A DNA stretch of 64,000 nucleotides from CBDHFQ01 sp965262565 (GTDB lineage: Bacteria; Bacteroidota; Bacteroidia; J057), in the NCBI GenBank assembly GCA_965262565.1, contig CBDHFQ010000029.1, positions 186,001-250,000 on the forward strand. Reading direction: 5' to 3'. The notes under the pieces are model-generated. The model saw only the letters and a list, made by a program, of their open reading frames with translations, did not search any database and was not told where the DNA came from. The position numbers were made by a program, and so were the translations under genes. Shown one piece after another: positions 27,061 through 36,702 of the stretch. How positions within the stretch are numbered: the first letter of the stretch is position 1; every line of letters starts with the position of its first letter.

Positions 27061-27670
27061 TTAAGAAAAAATTATACCACTATTTTTTTAGAAATTCCAC
27101 CGCGAAAGAGAATAACGAAAAATGTGAAATTATGATCGCAAGTATAATCTTTCATCTTACCAATTCCATGATCAATTGAATGAATGGACAACATGCACTT
27201 TTAAGCCGTTTAATCTTAAAAATAAACCGTTTTCCCGATCGTTATTGTTTAACATACCATTTTTAAGGATCATTGCTCCAGAATTAACATAGAGGAAATT
27301 TACTTGGAAGGGTTGATATGATAATGAAGGACGTTCAGCGTGGTTAACATGACTATACACAAATTTACACTGTTATGTAGTCTTATTCACTATTAAGTTA
27401 ACATATAGTTTTATGTCAAAACCGGTTTTAGCGGTTGTAATTGGTGGGTCAATGGTACAACCACTAATAAGGCAATACGTTTCTATTATAAAAATTACAC
27501 ATAAATAATATTAAATTATACATTTATTTAATAAAATGCATAATTTTGTATTCGACGCTTAGTAGTTGGTATTTTTATTTAAACATTTTATTTACAACAT
27601 TTTAAACTATTTTTTTGCTTAACCAACAAATTAAAAAATAACTCCTAACTAGCCGATTGAATCTTTTGAT
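27061..27670. other. 610-base divergent regulatory region between two surface operons
   Basis: No gene is supported. It must hold promoters for the minus-strand glycan operon and the plus-strand giant protein. TAAATTTG on the minus strand (27367-27360) and TAATTTTG on the plus strand (27541-27548) match the -7 consensus TAnnTTTG, but neither has a clear -33 partner. Two adjacent palindromic elements lie between them (27418-27462). Confidence 0.4.
27418..27462. promoter_or_regulatory. paired palindromes in the divergent intergenic region
   Basis: AAAACCGGTTTT (27418-27429) is a perfect 12-bp palindrome. Directly after it, GGTTGTAATTG (27433-27443) pairs with CAAT-GG-TACAACC (27450-27462), making an 11-bp stem with a 2-base bulge and a GTGGGT loop. 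The position between two candidate -7 elements suggests an operator shared by both operons; a small structured RNA leader is the alternative. Confidence 0.4.
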
Positions 27671-30600
27671 ATGATTAGACTATTAAATTTTTTTCGTAGC
27701 CAAATCAAGATCTCACACATCAGTGTTATTATTCTTGCATCTTTGTCATTTAACACACTTGTTTCACAACCTACTGGATTTATTGATGAATTATATGTTG
27801 GAAATTGGAAACAACCCATAGGGCTAACCTTTGATGAAAATGGGGTTATGTACGTTTGGGAAAAGCAGGGTAAAGTCTTCATCGTAGAAAATGGAGTTAA
27901 ACTACCTACACCTCTTATCGATATCAGTGAAGAGGTAGGAGATTGGAGAGATTTTGGTCTTATTGGATTTGCTTTAGATCCTAACTTTCTCAGTAATGGG
28001 TATATCTACTTATTATATATAGTAGACACCCATCATTTACTTTATTCCGGCACTCAAACTTATGATTCTCTAACAAATCAATATTTTGATGCAGGAATGG
28101 GGAGGTTGACGAGATATACTGCTAATGCCTCAAGTAATTTTAGAACCGTAAATGATAGTAGTAGAAAGGTATTAATAGGAGAGACGATCGATACGGGAAT
28201 TCCAAGTATGCATGCTTCTCATGGAGTAGGTTCTTTGGTATTTGGAACTGATGGAACGCTCTTAATTACTACAGGAGACGGTGCTAGTTATTCGGATGTT
28301 GATACAGGGGGAGTAAATGTAGGAGGAACACAACCTGTTTATACTGGTAATGCTATTAATTACGGAATTTTGGATTCTACTGAGGATTTTGGAGTATTTC
28401 GTTCCCAATCTCTAAACTCTTTGTGCGGTAAAGTTCTCCGAATCGATCCCAGTACTGGAAATGGAATTCCCAGTAACCCTCACTATAATCCAACCTTGCC
28501 CAGATCTCCCCAATCTAGAATTTGGGCACTTGGGCTTAGAAATCCATATAAAGCAGGATTTTGGCCTGAAACTGGTAGTCACTTTCCTGAAGATGCTAAT
28601 CCAGGAGCTTTACTCGTAGCCGATGTAGGCTGGTATACCTGGGAAGAATTAAACGTAGTTTCAGGTCCGGGACAAAATTTTGGATGGCCAATTTATGAAG
28701 GAACTGAATTGCAGAAGAAATACTACAATATTAGCCCTTATGATATAAATTCACCCACTGCTGCTGGCTGTAGTGATCCATTTTATAAATTTACTGACTT
28801 CCTGAGTGATACAGCTTACTTTCCTGATCCATGCTCAGTTGCTCAAGAAATTCAAACATACCCTACCTATGTTCACAAAACTCCAACGTTTGCTTTTGGG
28901 CACAATGATGGAATTTTTGCTACAGTGAATGGGGAAGTAGACTCTCTCAACATAGGGCCTGTTGTTTCTACTGCTACGACTTTTCGAGGAGGAGCTTCTG
29001 TAGTTGGCGACTTTTATGAAGGTACTGAGTTCCCACAGACTTATCACAATGGTTACTTCCATTTAGATTTTGGAGAGAGGTGGATAAAGGTAATTAAATT
29101 CGACAATAATTTTAATCCTGTATCTATTCAGGATTTTATGGATGGAACTGAGACCATTACTGATCTTACCTTTAGTAAGTCTGATGATGCTTTGTATTAT
29201 ATCTCTTATAAAGCAGGAAATACTTCAGAAATTAGAAAGATCTCTTACTCTCCTTCGGGAAATCTTCCTCCAGTAGCTGTAGCGACCGCGGATGTTCATA
29301 ACGGCGCCGGACCATTGGATGTTCAGTTTTTTGGTAGTGAATCCAGCGATCCTAACGGAGATCCACTAACTTTTTTATGGACCTTTGGAGATGGAACTAC
29401 TTCGACAGATGTAAATCCCACTCATACATTCACACCTCAGGTAAATACGCCTTTTTCATATACAGTTACATTAAGGGTTACAGATTCGGTGGGATTGTTT
29501 AATGAAACCAGCATAATTATATCTGTTAACAATACCCCTCCTCAGATTATTTCTACGACAGTGGATGATTCAGTATTTTATTCCATGTCGGGCTTCACTA
29601 ATCTACCTCTTTCAGCTACAGTCGTAGATAACGAACACGATCCTGGGTCACTTACTTATGAGTGGTCAACTTCTTTATACCATAATGATCACGACCACCC
29701 AGAACCAGCTGATAATAATCCTGTAACTAATACAATTATTTCTCCTGTTGGCTGTGATGGAGCAACTTATTGGTATAGAATTTCATTGACAGTAACCGAT
29801 CCTGGGGGATTGGCTAGTACATATATAAAGGATTTGTATCCTCAATGTAATTTAGGTACAAATCAAACGATTACTTTTGATCCAATAGGGGATAAGTTTA
29901 CTAATGATGGTCCGTTTACCGTTTCTGCAACTTCCTCTTCCGGCTTACCGGTTATTTTTTATGTAGCAAGTGGGCCAGCCAAGTTGGTAGGTAATACTAT
30001 TACGTTAACGGGGAAAATTGGAACTGTAGAAGTAAGAGCTACACAACCCGGAGATGATACATTTAACCCGGCAAGAGCAGTCATCAGAAAATTTAAAGTG
30101 TTTGCTCCAAGTAATGGAGAATTAGCGCAAAGCATAGATGTTGAAGATATTCCCGATAAATTAACAACAGATGCGCCTTTTAATATCAATGTAAGTGCTA
30201 CCTCAGGACTGCCAGTTGAGCTAGAGATACTTGCAGGCCCTGCCACCATTTCGGGAAATACGATTACCTTAACAGGTCAATCTACTGGAGGTACAGATTC
30301 AGTGACAGTTAGGGCCTTTCAGGAAGGAGATGCTAATTTTGCTGCCGCTACTGATCAGATTAGAAAGTTTGCGGTCAAAATTCCTCAGTTGGTTAATTTA
30401 ACCCCTATTCCGGACAAATTTACCAATGATCCCGCTTTTATCGTTATCGGTAGCTCTGATGCCAGTCTTCCAGTAGAATTTTTTATTCAATCAGGGCCAG
30501 CATCAGTCAATTCCAATACAGTAACACTAAGTGGAGATACTGGAAGAGTTATTATTGGTGCATTTCAAAGTGGAAATGCATTTTATGCGGCATCTGATAC

Positions 30601-33600
30601 CATCGTAGATACTTTTCTTGTCAGGAACCCATGTGGGGGAATTGATTTTAATCTTACAGTGTTTCAACCTGATACTTGTGGAGGTAAAGGCTCAGTGAAT
30701 TTCACTTATGAGGGAGGTGTGTTAAGTGTTGAGGATGCTTTAAATAATGATGTATTGACTTCACTTGATTCATTGTCTGCGGGAAAATATTATTACGAAT
30801 ACACCAATGGAGGATGTTCCATCGTAGATAGTTTTACTATCGTTTCTCCAGAATTACCAAATGTGATCTTTAATGTAACAGATGCTTTGGGTTGTGGCCA
30901 AACAGGTAGTGTCTTATTTAATTATAGTTCGGGAATTTTAGCTGTGATTAACGAAGATTCGGTAAATGTTTCAGGAAGTCTGGATTCTTTGAACGTGGGA
31001 TCTTACACTTTTCAGCTTAAAGATGGAGCTTGTTTGGTGGATAGTAGCTTCACTATTGGTGGTCCTGCATTACCAACAGCCCAAGTTAGTATTCAGAATG
31101 CGGTTGAATGTAATGGGATTGGAAGTGCCTCTATTACGGTAGAAGAAGGGAGTATTTTATCTGTTCTAAATAAAGGGTTAGTAGATGTTACAGCTTCTTT
31201 GGACAGTTTGCCCATTGGAACTTATACTTATACCGTTACCAAAGATTCCTGTTCCTTAGAATCAAATTTTGTCATAAATGGCCCTCCTTCCTTTCCAATA
31301 GATTTCGTTATCACGGATGCAGTTGATTGTGATGGTTTAGGTTCGGCGTTATTAGCTTCTGTAGTTGATTCGGTTAGTGTTTTTAATGAGCAAAATATCA
31401 ATGTAACTAATCGATTAGACTCTCTAGAAATAGGATTATATACCTATACGGCATACAATTCTACATGTACTCAGACAGGAGGTTTTGAAGTTCAAGGGCC
31501 AGTTTCTTTTACAGTACTGGTCAATACTGTAGATGCTACGAATTGTGGAGAAAATGGAAGTGTTTCTTTTGCTACTGCAGCGGATCAAATATCTGTAACT
31601 GATGCCTTTGGAAATGATGTTTCGACCCAATTGAGTTCACTACCTGTAGGAATATACAATTATGTAGCAACAAACGAGGCTTGTGAGGTAATAGGGAGTT
31701 TTAAGATTGCAGGCCCTGTATCATTCGAAGTGACAGTGCAAACAACCGATGCTACTCAATGTGGTGGGGTAGGTGGAGTAAGCTTTTTATCTCAAGCACC
31801 AACTATTACAGTAAGAGATAGCAATGGAGTCGATTATTCAAATAATTTGAATGCACTTCCCATTGGTAATTACACCTACACTGCCACTGATGGATTGTGT
31901 ATTAGTACAGATACCTTTTCCATATCTGGCCCTAATTTATTCGATGTTGAAGTTCAAACTACTGAGGCCAGCTCATGTAGTGGATTGGGAAGTGTAAAAT
32001 TCATAACTACTGCCTCTAGTGTATTAATTTTTGATTCGCTTGGTGTAAATGTTACAGCTCAAAAAGATGCATTACCTATAGGAGATTATACATATTCAGC
32101 AACTGATGGTCAATGTACGAGATCTGGAAATTTCTCAATCTCTAGTCCGAATCAGTCATTTATGCTGGATATTCAAATTACTCAACCTAATACTTGCAGC
32201 GATAGTGGAAGTGTGAATTTCGTTACTAACGCTCAAATAGTCATGGTTTATGATGAGTTTGGCGCAAATGTATCCTCTCAGCTTAATGCACTTCCTCCGG
32301 GAAGCTACACCTATAATGCCACTGATGGGTTCTGCTCAGATTCAGGTAATTTTGTGATCATTCAGCCACAAATCAGTTTCGTTACCAACATACAGATTAA
32401 TCAGCCGGAAAACTGTGGAGATTTTGGAAGTGTAAGTATTTCTTCAGAAGCTCCTATAGTTTTCGTATTCACAGATTTAGGTGTGAATGTTTCTTCTAAT
32501 CTTAATAGTCTTGCGCCTGGGAATTATTATTATGTGGCCACTAATGGAGTATGCTCAGATTCGGCCAATTTCACTATCCAGGGGGCTTCCACACCTATTA
32601 TTGCAATCACTCCAGTGGATACATTAACGGTTACTGATCTTGCCATTGCGTTGATAGCCACACCTATAGGTGGAGTCTGGTCAGGAGATGTAAATGCCGA
32701 TGGAACGTTTGATCCTTCCATTGGTGCTGGAACATATACAGGCTATTATACTTATACTAGCCTGGACAGTTGTACTGCTATTGACTCGATATCTCTGTTT
32801 GTCAAGGATCAAACCTTATCTTCTGATACGACAAGTCTCTCTCCTATAGCAGACGCATATACTAATAATAGTTCTACCTTTAGTGAGACAAATTATGGAA
32901 CTGATAATTCTATGTATGCGAGAAATAAATCCAGTTGGGGATTTAAGTCATATTTAAAGTTTGATTTGTCCACAATCAATAGTGTAGATTCTGCAGTACT
33001 AAGGGTATATGGTAATAATCCTAATAATAATAATCCAGTAGCGGTTCATGCTTTCGGTACAAACGATCAATGGACAGAGTTAGGAATTACACATAATAAT
33101 GCTCCACTAGAAGAAGGAAACTTATTAGATAGCTTAACTGTAACGCAGCTGTCTACATACCATGAATTTAATGTAACGGACTATATTAAGGCAGAAGCCC
33201 TGAAAGATGGATTCGGATCATTCATTTTAGAAACTGCTAATAGTGATTTTGAACGAGCCAGGTTTTGGACAAAGGAAGCTGATAATAATGCTCCAGAGCT
33301 GATTATTTATAGTAATCCTTTTGGAAAGCTTAGTCAAATCATTTCTTTTGATTCAATTCCTGACAAACTTCCAACAGATATTCCGTTTACAATTTCTGCA
33401 TCAGCTAGTTCAGGTCTTGAAGTAGCATTCGACATTGTTTCAGGTCCAGCTACTATTAATGGTAATGTGATTACTTTAACTGGAGTAGAAGGAGTTGTGA
33501 CAGTTCGGGCCACTCAAGCTGGAAACGATAGCTTTGAGGTCGCTGATACGGTGATAAGAACTTTTAATGTGGCTGTTCCTACCATCCCAGCTCCTGAAAC

Positions 33601-35908
33601 AGTCATCAATCCAATAGCAGATGCATACACAAATAATAGCAGCACCTTTAGCACCACCAACTATGGTAATCTAACTACTATGTTAGCTAGGAATAAAAGT
33701 AGTTGGGGCTTTAAGTCTTATTTAAAATTCGACTTGAAAGATATTGCTAGCGTGGTCAATGCAAAACTTAGGGTATACGGTAATAATCCTGAAAATGCTC
33801 AGGTTGTTACAATGAACGTTCTTCCTACTACAGATGAATGGCAAGAGTTGACTATCAATAATGATAATGCTCCTGCTTCCAATGGAGAATCACTCGGAAC
33901 ATTTATAGTTAATGATACGCTGAAGTACTACGAAATTGATGTTACTAATTACCTTATTTCACAGTTTCTCACTGACAGCACTGCTTCTTTTATATTGGAA
34001 TCAATTAATGAGACTTATGAAAGGGTGGGCTTTAACACTCGAGAAAATGTAGCCAATAAACCAGAATTAGTCATTCAAGGAGCAAGCGAAACCAGGCAAA
34101 CTCAGTCTATAGTTTTCGATCCAATCTCGGATAAATTAACTACTGATGGGCCATTTGTGATAACTGCCACCTCTAGTTCGGGACTTCCTGTTAGTTTTAA
34201 CATTGTTTCTGGCCCCGCTACTATTGTTGGAGATTCTGTTACTTTGGATGGAAATCCTGGTACTGTTATCGTTAAGGCTTTTCAAAATGGAGATACGCAA
34301 TATCAACCAGCAGTACCTTTAGAGCAATCATTCAAGGTCACCCTTCCTGATGGTGTCGGCATCGATACTACATTGGTTCCCATAGGAGATAGTTACACTA
34401 ACAATAGTAGCACTTTCGCTGGAACTAATTATGGAACAGATGGAAAAATATATGGAAGAAATAAAAGTAGCTGGGGGTATACTTCTTATATAAAATTTGA
34501 TCTTTCAAATCTGGTTCTAACAGAAAAAGCTACACTAAGGATTTATGGAAATAATCCTAGTAATAGCTTGCCAATATTAGTAGGAATATTCCCTACTGAA
34601 GATACCTGGACGGAATTGGGAATTAACTTCAATAATGCGCCTCTAGCTACCGGCACTGAATTAGGATCCTTCACGGTAAGTGGACCAGAGCAATATTATG
34701 AAATAGATGTTACTGCATATATTAATGAGCAGATCTTACTCGATGATACTGTGTCATTTTTATTGCGTTCATTGAATAGCGATATTGAAAGAGCGAGATT
34801 TAATGCTCGGGAAAGTGGAGAAAATATTCCACAGCTTATCATTAATCAAAGTGAGATTATAGGTAAACTGGATCAAACGATTTCATTTGATTCCATTCCA
34901 AACAAAACTACTATAGATACCCCATTTGTTCTATCCGCTGTTTCTTCTTCCGGGCTAGATGTAGATTTTACGATCATCTCCGGACCAGCCACTAATGTAG
35001 CTGATACAGTTACACTGACTGGTGCTACAGGATTGGTAAGAGTAAGAGCTACTCAGGCTGGAAATGATATTTTTAATGCAGCAGCTTTTGTAGAAAGAAC
35101 ATTTCTCGTAGAAGAATTTAGTACAGATAGTGTCGAAGTGAGTCTGATACCTGTAGCTGATTCGTATACGAATAATGCTAGCGCACATATAGGCACTAAT
35201 TATGGTACTAAAGTGGATATGTATGTCAGAAATAGAAATAGTTGGGGATATGCTTCGTATTTAAAGTTTGACCTAAGTCAATTTTCTACCATACACTCTG
35301 CTATCCTTAGGATAAACGGAGGAAATTCTACAGATTCTTCTTTGGTAAGCATTAATGTGTTGGCAGCTGGAGATAACTGGACTGAGACGGGAGTAAATTT
35401 CTCCAATGCACCTGCTACAATCGGAGTTCCCCTTGGTAATATTCTCATGTCAGATACAGTCAAGTATTATGAGTTAGATATTACCTCTTATGCTTCAGTT
35501 GAAACCTTTGGAGATAAAATATTAACTGTGGTACTACAATCTGCAAACTTGGATGATGACAATGCGAAATTAAATACCAGAGAAGCAGATACTGGAAAGC
35601 CAGAACTGGTAGTGATAGGGGACTTATCTGAAGATGCCATTGCGTCTCCTAGAGTTGGATTTGCTGAAAGTGTAAATGTCTATCCAAATCCATTTGAGAA
35701 TAAGTTTTCTATTGAATGGACCACAACGAACTATGATCAAAATGTGAATTATAGAGTTACCGATGTTTTAGGGAGCACTTTGTTAAATGAAAGCGAGGCT
35801 AAAGGAACTATACTCGTTATTCAAACCGAACAATGGACTTCTGGTATTTATTTCCTAACTATGGATATCGAAGGCTCTAAACAAACGGTCAAACTGGTAA
35901 AACCATAG
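27671..35908 (+). CDS. giant T9SS-exported protein: sugar dehydrogenase, PKD, Cys repeats, DNRLRE/CBM96-like modules
   Basis: 2745 residues. The signal peptide is 1 to about 33. Residues about 35-530 are a PQQ-dependent glucose/sorbosone dehydrogenase beta-propeller, with ASHGVGSLVFGTDG (likely catalytic His), TGDG, LGLRNPYKAGF, DVGWYTWEELN and NFGWPIYEG. A PKD domain (about 531-620; SSDPNGDPLTF, WTFGDGTT) and an Ig-like stretch follow. Next come three MBG-like repeats (about 730-985), nine about 72-residue two-Cys repeats (about 988-1640), then four DNRLRE/CBM96-like units alternating with three MBG-like repeats (about 1717-2650). The last about 80 residues (VNVYPNPFENKFSIEW ... KLVKP) are a Por/T9SS sorting domain. 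It is probably a cell-surface enzyme or adhesin that binds polysaccharide. It has its own strong terminator and is divergent from the minus-strand glycan operon. Confidence 0.9.
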   Translation: MIRLLNFFRSQIKISHISVIILASLSFNTLVSQPTGFIDELYVGNWKQPIGLTFDENGVMYVWEKQGKVFIVENGVKLPTPLIDISEEVGDWRDFGLIGFALDPNFLSNGYIYLLYIVDTHHLLYSGTQTYDSLTNQYFDAGMGRLTRYTANASSNFRTVNDSSRKVLIGETIDTGIPSMHASHGVGSLVFGTDGTLLITTGDGASYSDVDTGGVNVGGTQPVYTGNAINYGILDSTEDFGVFRSQSLNSLCGKVLRIDPSTGNGIPSNPHYNPTLPRSPQSRIWALGLRNPYKAGFWPETGSHFPEDANPGALLVADVGWYTWEELNVVSGPGQNFGWPIYEGTELQKKYYNISPYDINSPTAAGCSDPFYKFTDFLSDTAYFPDPCSVAQEIQTYPTYVHKTPTFAFGHNDGIFATVNGEVDSLNIGPVVSTATTFRGGASVVGDFYEGTEFPQTYHNGYFHLDFGERWIKVIKFDNNFNPVSIQDFMDGTETITDLTFSKSDDALYYISYKAGNTSEIRKISYSPSGNLPPVAVATADVHNGAGPLDVQFFGSESSDPNGDPLTFLWTFGDGTTSTDVNPTHTFTPQVNTPFSYTVTLRVTDSVGLFNETSIIISVNNTPPQIISTTVDDSVFYSMSGFTNLPLSATVVDNEHDPGSLTYEWSTSLYHNDHDHPEPADNNPVTNTIISPVGCDGATYWYRISLTVTDPGGLASTYIKDLYPQCNLGTNQTITFDPIGDKFTNDGPFTVSATSSSGLPVIFYVASGPAKLVGNTITLTGKIGTVEVRATQPGDDTFNPARAVIRKFKVFAPSNGELAQSIDVEDIPDKLTTDAPFNINVSATSGLPVELEILAGPATISGNTITLTGQSTGGTDSVTVRAFQEGDANFAAATDQIRKFAVKIPQLVNLTPIPDKFTNDPAFIVIGSSDASLPVEFFIQSGPASVNSNTVTLSGDTGRVIIGAFQSGNAFYAASDTIVDTFLVRNPCGGIDFNLTVFQPDTCGGKGSVNFTYEGGVLSVEDALNNDVLTSLDSLSAGKYYYEYTNGGCSIVDSFTIVSPELPNVIFNVTDALGCGQTGSVLFNYSSGILAVINEDSVNVSGSLDSLNVGSYTFQLKDGACLVDSSFTIGGPALPTAQVSIQNAVECNGIGSASITVEEGSILSVLNKGLVDVTASLDSLPIGTYTYTVTKDSCSLESNFVINGPPSFPIDFVITDAVDCDGLGSALLASVVDSVSVFNEQNINVTNRLDSLEIGLYTYTAYNSTCTQTGGFEVQGPVSFTVLVNTVDATNCGENGSVSFATAADQISVTDAFGNDVSTQLSSLPVGIYNYVATNEACEVIGSFKIAGPVSFEVTVQTTDATQCGGVGGVSFLSQAPTITVRDSNGVDYSNNLNALPIGNYTYTATDGLCISTDTFSISGPNLFDVEVQTTEASSCSGLGSVKFITTASSVLIFDSLGVNVTAQKDALPIGDYTYSATDGQCTRSGNFSISSPNQSFMLDIQITQPNTCSDSGSVNFVTNAQIVMVYDEFGANVSSQLNALPPGSYTYNATDGFCSDSGNFVIIQPQISFVTNIQINQPENCGDFGSVSISSEAPIVFVFTDLGVNVSSNLNSLAPGNYYYVATNGVCSDSANFTIQGASTPIIAITPVDTLTVTDLAIALIATPIGGVWSGDVNADGTFDPSIGAGTYTGYYTYTSLDSCTAIDSISLFVKDQTLSSDTTSLSPIADAYTNNSSTFSETNYGTDNSMYARNKSSWGFKSYLKFDLSTINSVDSAVLRVYGNNPNNNNPVAVHAFGTNDQWTELGITHNNAPLEEGNLLDSLTVTQLSTYHEFNVTDYIKAEALKDGFGSFILETANSDFERARFWTKEADNNAPELIIYSNPFGKLSQIISFDSIPDKLPTDIPFTISASASSGLEVAFDIVSGPATINGNVITLTGVEGVVTVRATQAGNDSFEVADTVIRTFNVAVPTIPAPETVINPIADAYTNNSSTFSTTNYGNLTTMLARNKSSWGFKSYLKFDLKDIASVVNAKLRVYGNNPENAQVVTMNVLPTTDEWQELTINNDNAPASNGESLGTFIVNDTLKYYEIDVTNYLISQFLTDSTASFILESINETYERVGFNTRENVANKPELVIQGASETRQTQSIVFDPISDKLTTDGPFVITATSSSGLPVSFNIVSGPATIVGDSVTLDGNPGTVIVKAFQNGDTQYQPAVPLEQSFKVTLPDGVGIDTTLVPIGDSYTNNSSTFAGTNYGTDGKIYGRNKSSWGYTSYIKFDLSNLVLTEKATLRIYGNNPSNSLPILVGIFPTEDTWTELGINFNNAPLATGTELGSFTVSGPEQYYEIDVTAYINEQILLDDTVSFLLRSLNSDIERARFNARESGENIPQLIINQSEIIGKLDQTISFDSIPNKTTIDTPFVLSAVSSSGLDVDFTIISGPATNVADTVTLTGATGLVRVRATQAGNDIFNAAAFVERTFLVEEFSTDSVEVSLIPVADSYTNNASAHIGTNYGTKVDMYVRNRNSWGYASYLKFDLSQFSTIHSAILRINGGNSTDSSLVSINVLAAGDNWTETGVNFSNAPATIGVPLGNILMSDTVKYYELDITSYASVETFGDKILTVVLQSANLDDDNAKLNTREADTGKPELVVIGDLSEDAIASPRVGFAESVNVYPNPFENKFSIEWTTTNYDQNVNYRVTDVLGSTLLNESEAKGTILVIQTEQWTSGIYFLTMDIEGSKQTVKLVKP
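30632..32585 (+). repeat. nine in-frame repeats of about 72 codons with two cysteines each
   Basis: Units start near 30632, 30860, 31075, 31290, 31500, 31715, 31935, 32155 and 32375. Each has an early C-x3-GS(V/A) motif and a late Cys about 45 residues on, between TYTATDG-like and F-x-I sequences, plus a shared L-x-SLP-x-G-x-YTY core. The layout suggests one disulfide per domain. The units resemble SprB-type adhesin repeats of gliding Bacteroidota, but this is a guess. DNA identity between units is modest, so the array is not freshly amplified. Confidence 0.8.
32820..35630 (+). repeat. four DNRLRE/CBM96-like modules alternating with MBG-like spacers
   Basis: Units begin near 32835, 33600, 34375 and 35145, each opening with P-I/V-A/G-D-x-YTNN(S/A)S and continuing with TNYG ... 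SW-G-(F/Y)-x-SY-(L/I)-KFDL, then a W-(T/Q)-E segment. Units 1-3 have MBG-like repeats (FDSIPDK or FDPISDK type) after them. Modules of this shape are found in alginate- or polysaccharide-binding proteins. Confidence 0.75.
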
Positions 35909-35923
35909 GCATAGGTTAAAGAG

Positions 35924-35970
35924 AAATACAGGTATTTATAATAGAATTGACATTATAAATACCTGTATTT
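35924..35970 (+). terminator. perfect 19-bp terminator hairpin after the giant gene
   Basis: AAATACAGGTATTTATAAT (35924-35942) is repeated inverted without mismatch at 35952-35970 around a 9-base loop, with T-rich sequence after. It lies 16 bases past the stop of the giant gene. Confidence 0.75.
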
Positions 35971-36702
35971 TCATTTATCCTACATTGTAGATGATCGGTC
36001 CAAAAAAGTACCCATAGGGAAGTAGTCTTAACATACTTAAGATGATACAATTATTGCTGATTATATGTTGACCGATAACATGTTTCTTATTTTTTTTATT
36101 CCAGGGTTTCTTCTTTACTTGTGCAAAGCATAACTAACATCTCGATACCTGCAAATATAAATCTACCTTACTACTTCTCAACCCAGAAAATAACTGCAAC
36201 TACTATTCAAGTACTATGTTGTAATTAATCTTTTCAAAAAAGAATTCGGAAAACTGTTAGCTGCAAAGAGTTTGTGATTTCAAGAATATTAGAAAAATGC
36301 TATAGCTTTTTAGGGGAAACTTGAAAATGGATAGTGCTCAAGAAGATTGATTCCTTCCTATTTACATTCAACTAAAAGATAAATGGTTTAAGCTGAAATA
36401 TATAAGAGGGAAGATTGAAACGAATTGAATACTCAGGAATAATTTAAGTAGTACTAGAAATTAAATATTTCAATTCAGATGACTTTTTTGACCACTTGTA
36501 AGTTTTTTTTATTAATTCCCCAGAATTCATTCAGGTATATGTGAATAAATCCGCAATTTATGTTTGAATAAAGCGTTTTTCAGAAGTCTGAACTTTTCGG
36601 GAAATTGGTTCATGCAAGATTGATGTTATTTATTGCGCACCTTTTTCTTTGTAATTCAATAGGTTTTTTAAAATTTGATTTAGTTTTTAACAATTTTATT
36701 CA
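35971..36702. other. 732-base intergenic leader before the exopolysaccharide cluster
   Basis: No ORF or RNA gene is supported on either strand. It is AT-rich with scattered stops. The only element found is the candidate promoter at 36648-36677. The length leaves room for a regulator site or untranslated leader controlling the cluster. Confidence 0.45.
36648..36677 (+). promoter_or_regulatory. candidate promoter of the exopolysaccharide cluster
   Basis: TTTG (36648-36651) is followed after 17 bases by TAAAATTTG (36669-36677), one base longer than the TAnnTTTG consensus. The ATG of the Wza-like gene lies 25 bases downstream. Confidence 0.35.

Noticed and set aside
27172..27360. 62-residue minus-strand frame in the divergent intergenic region
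   Set aside because: No homology signal or start context, and it lies in a region that must carry promoters; probably chance.
30632..32585. CRISPR array or non-coding tandem repeats
   Set aside because: The repeats are in frame inside one open coding sequence and vary at the DNA level as protein domains do.
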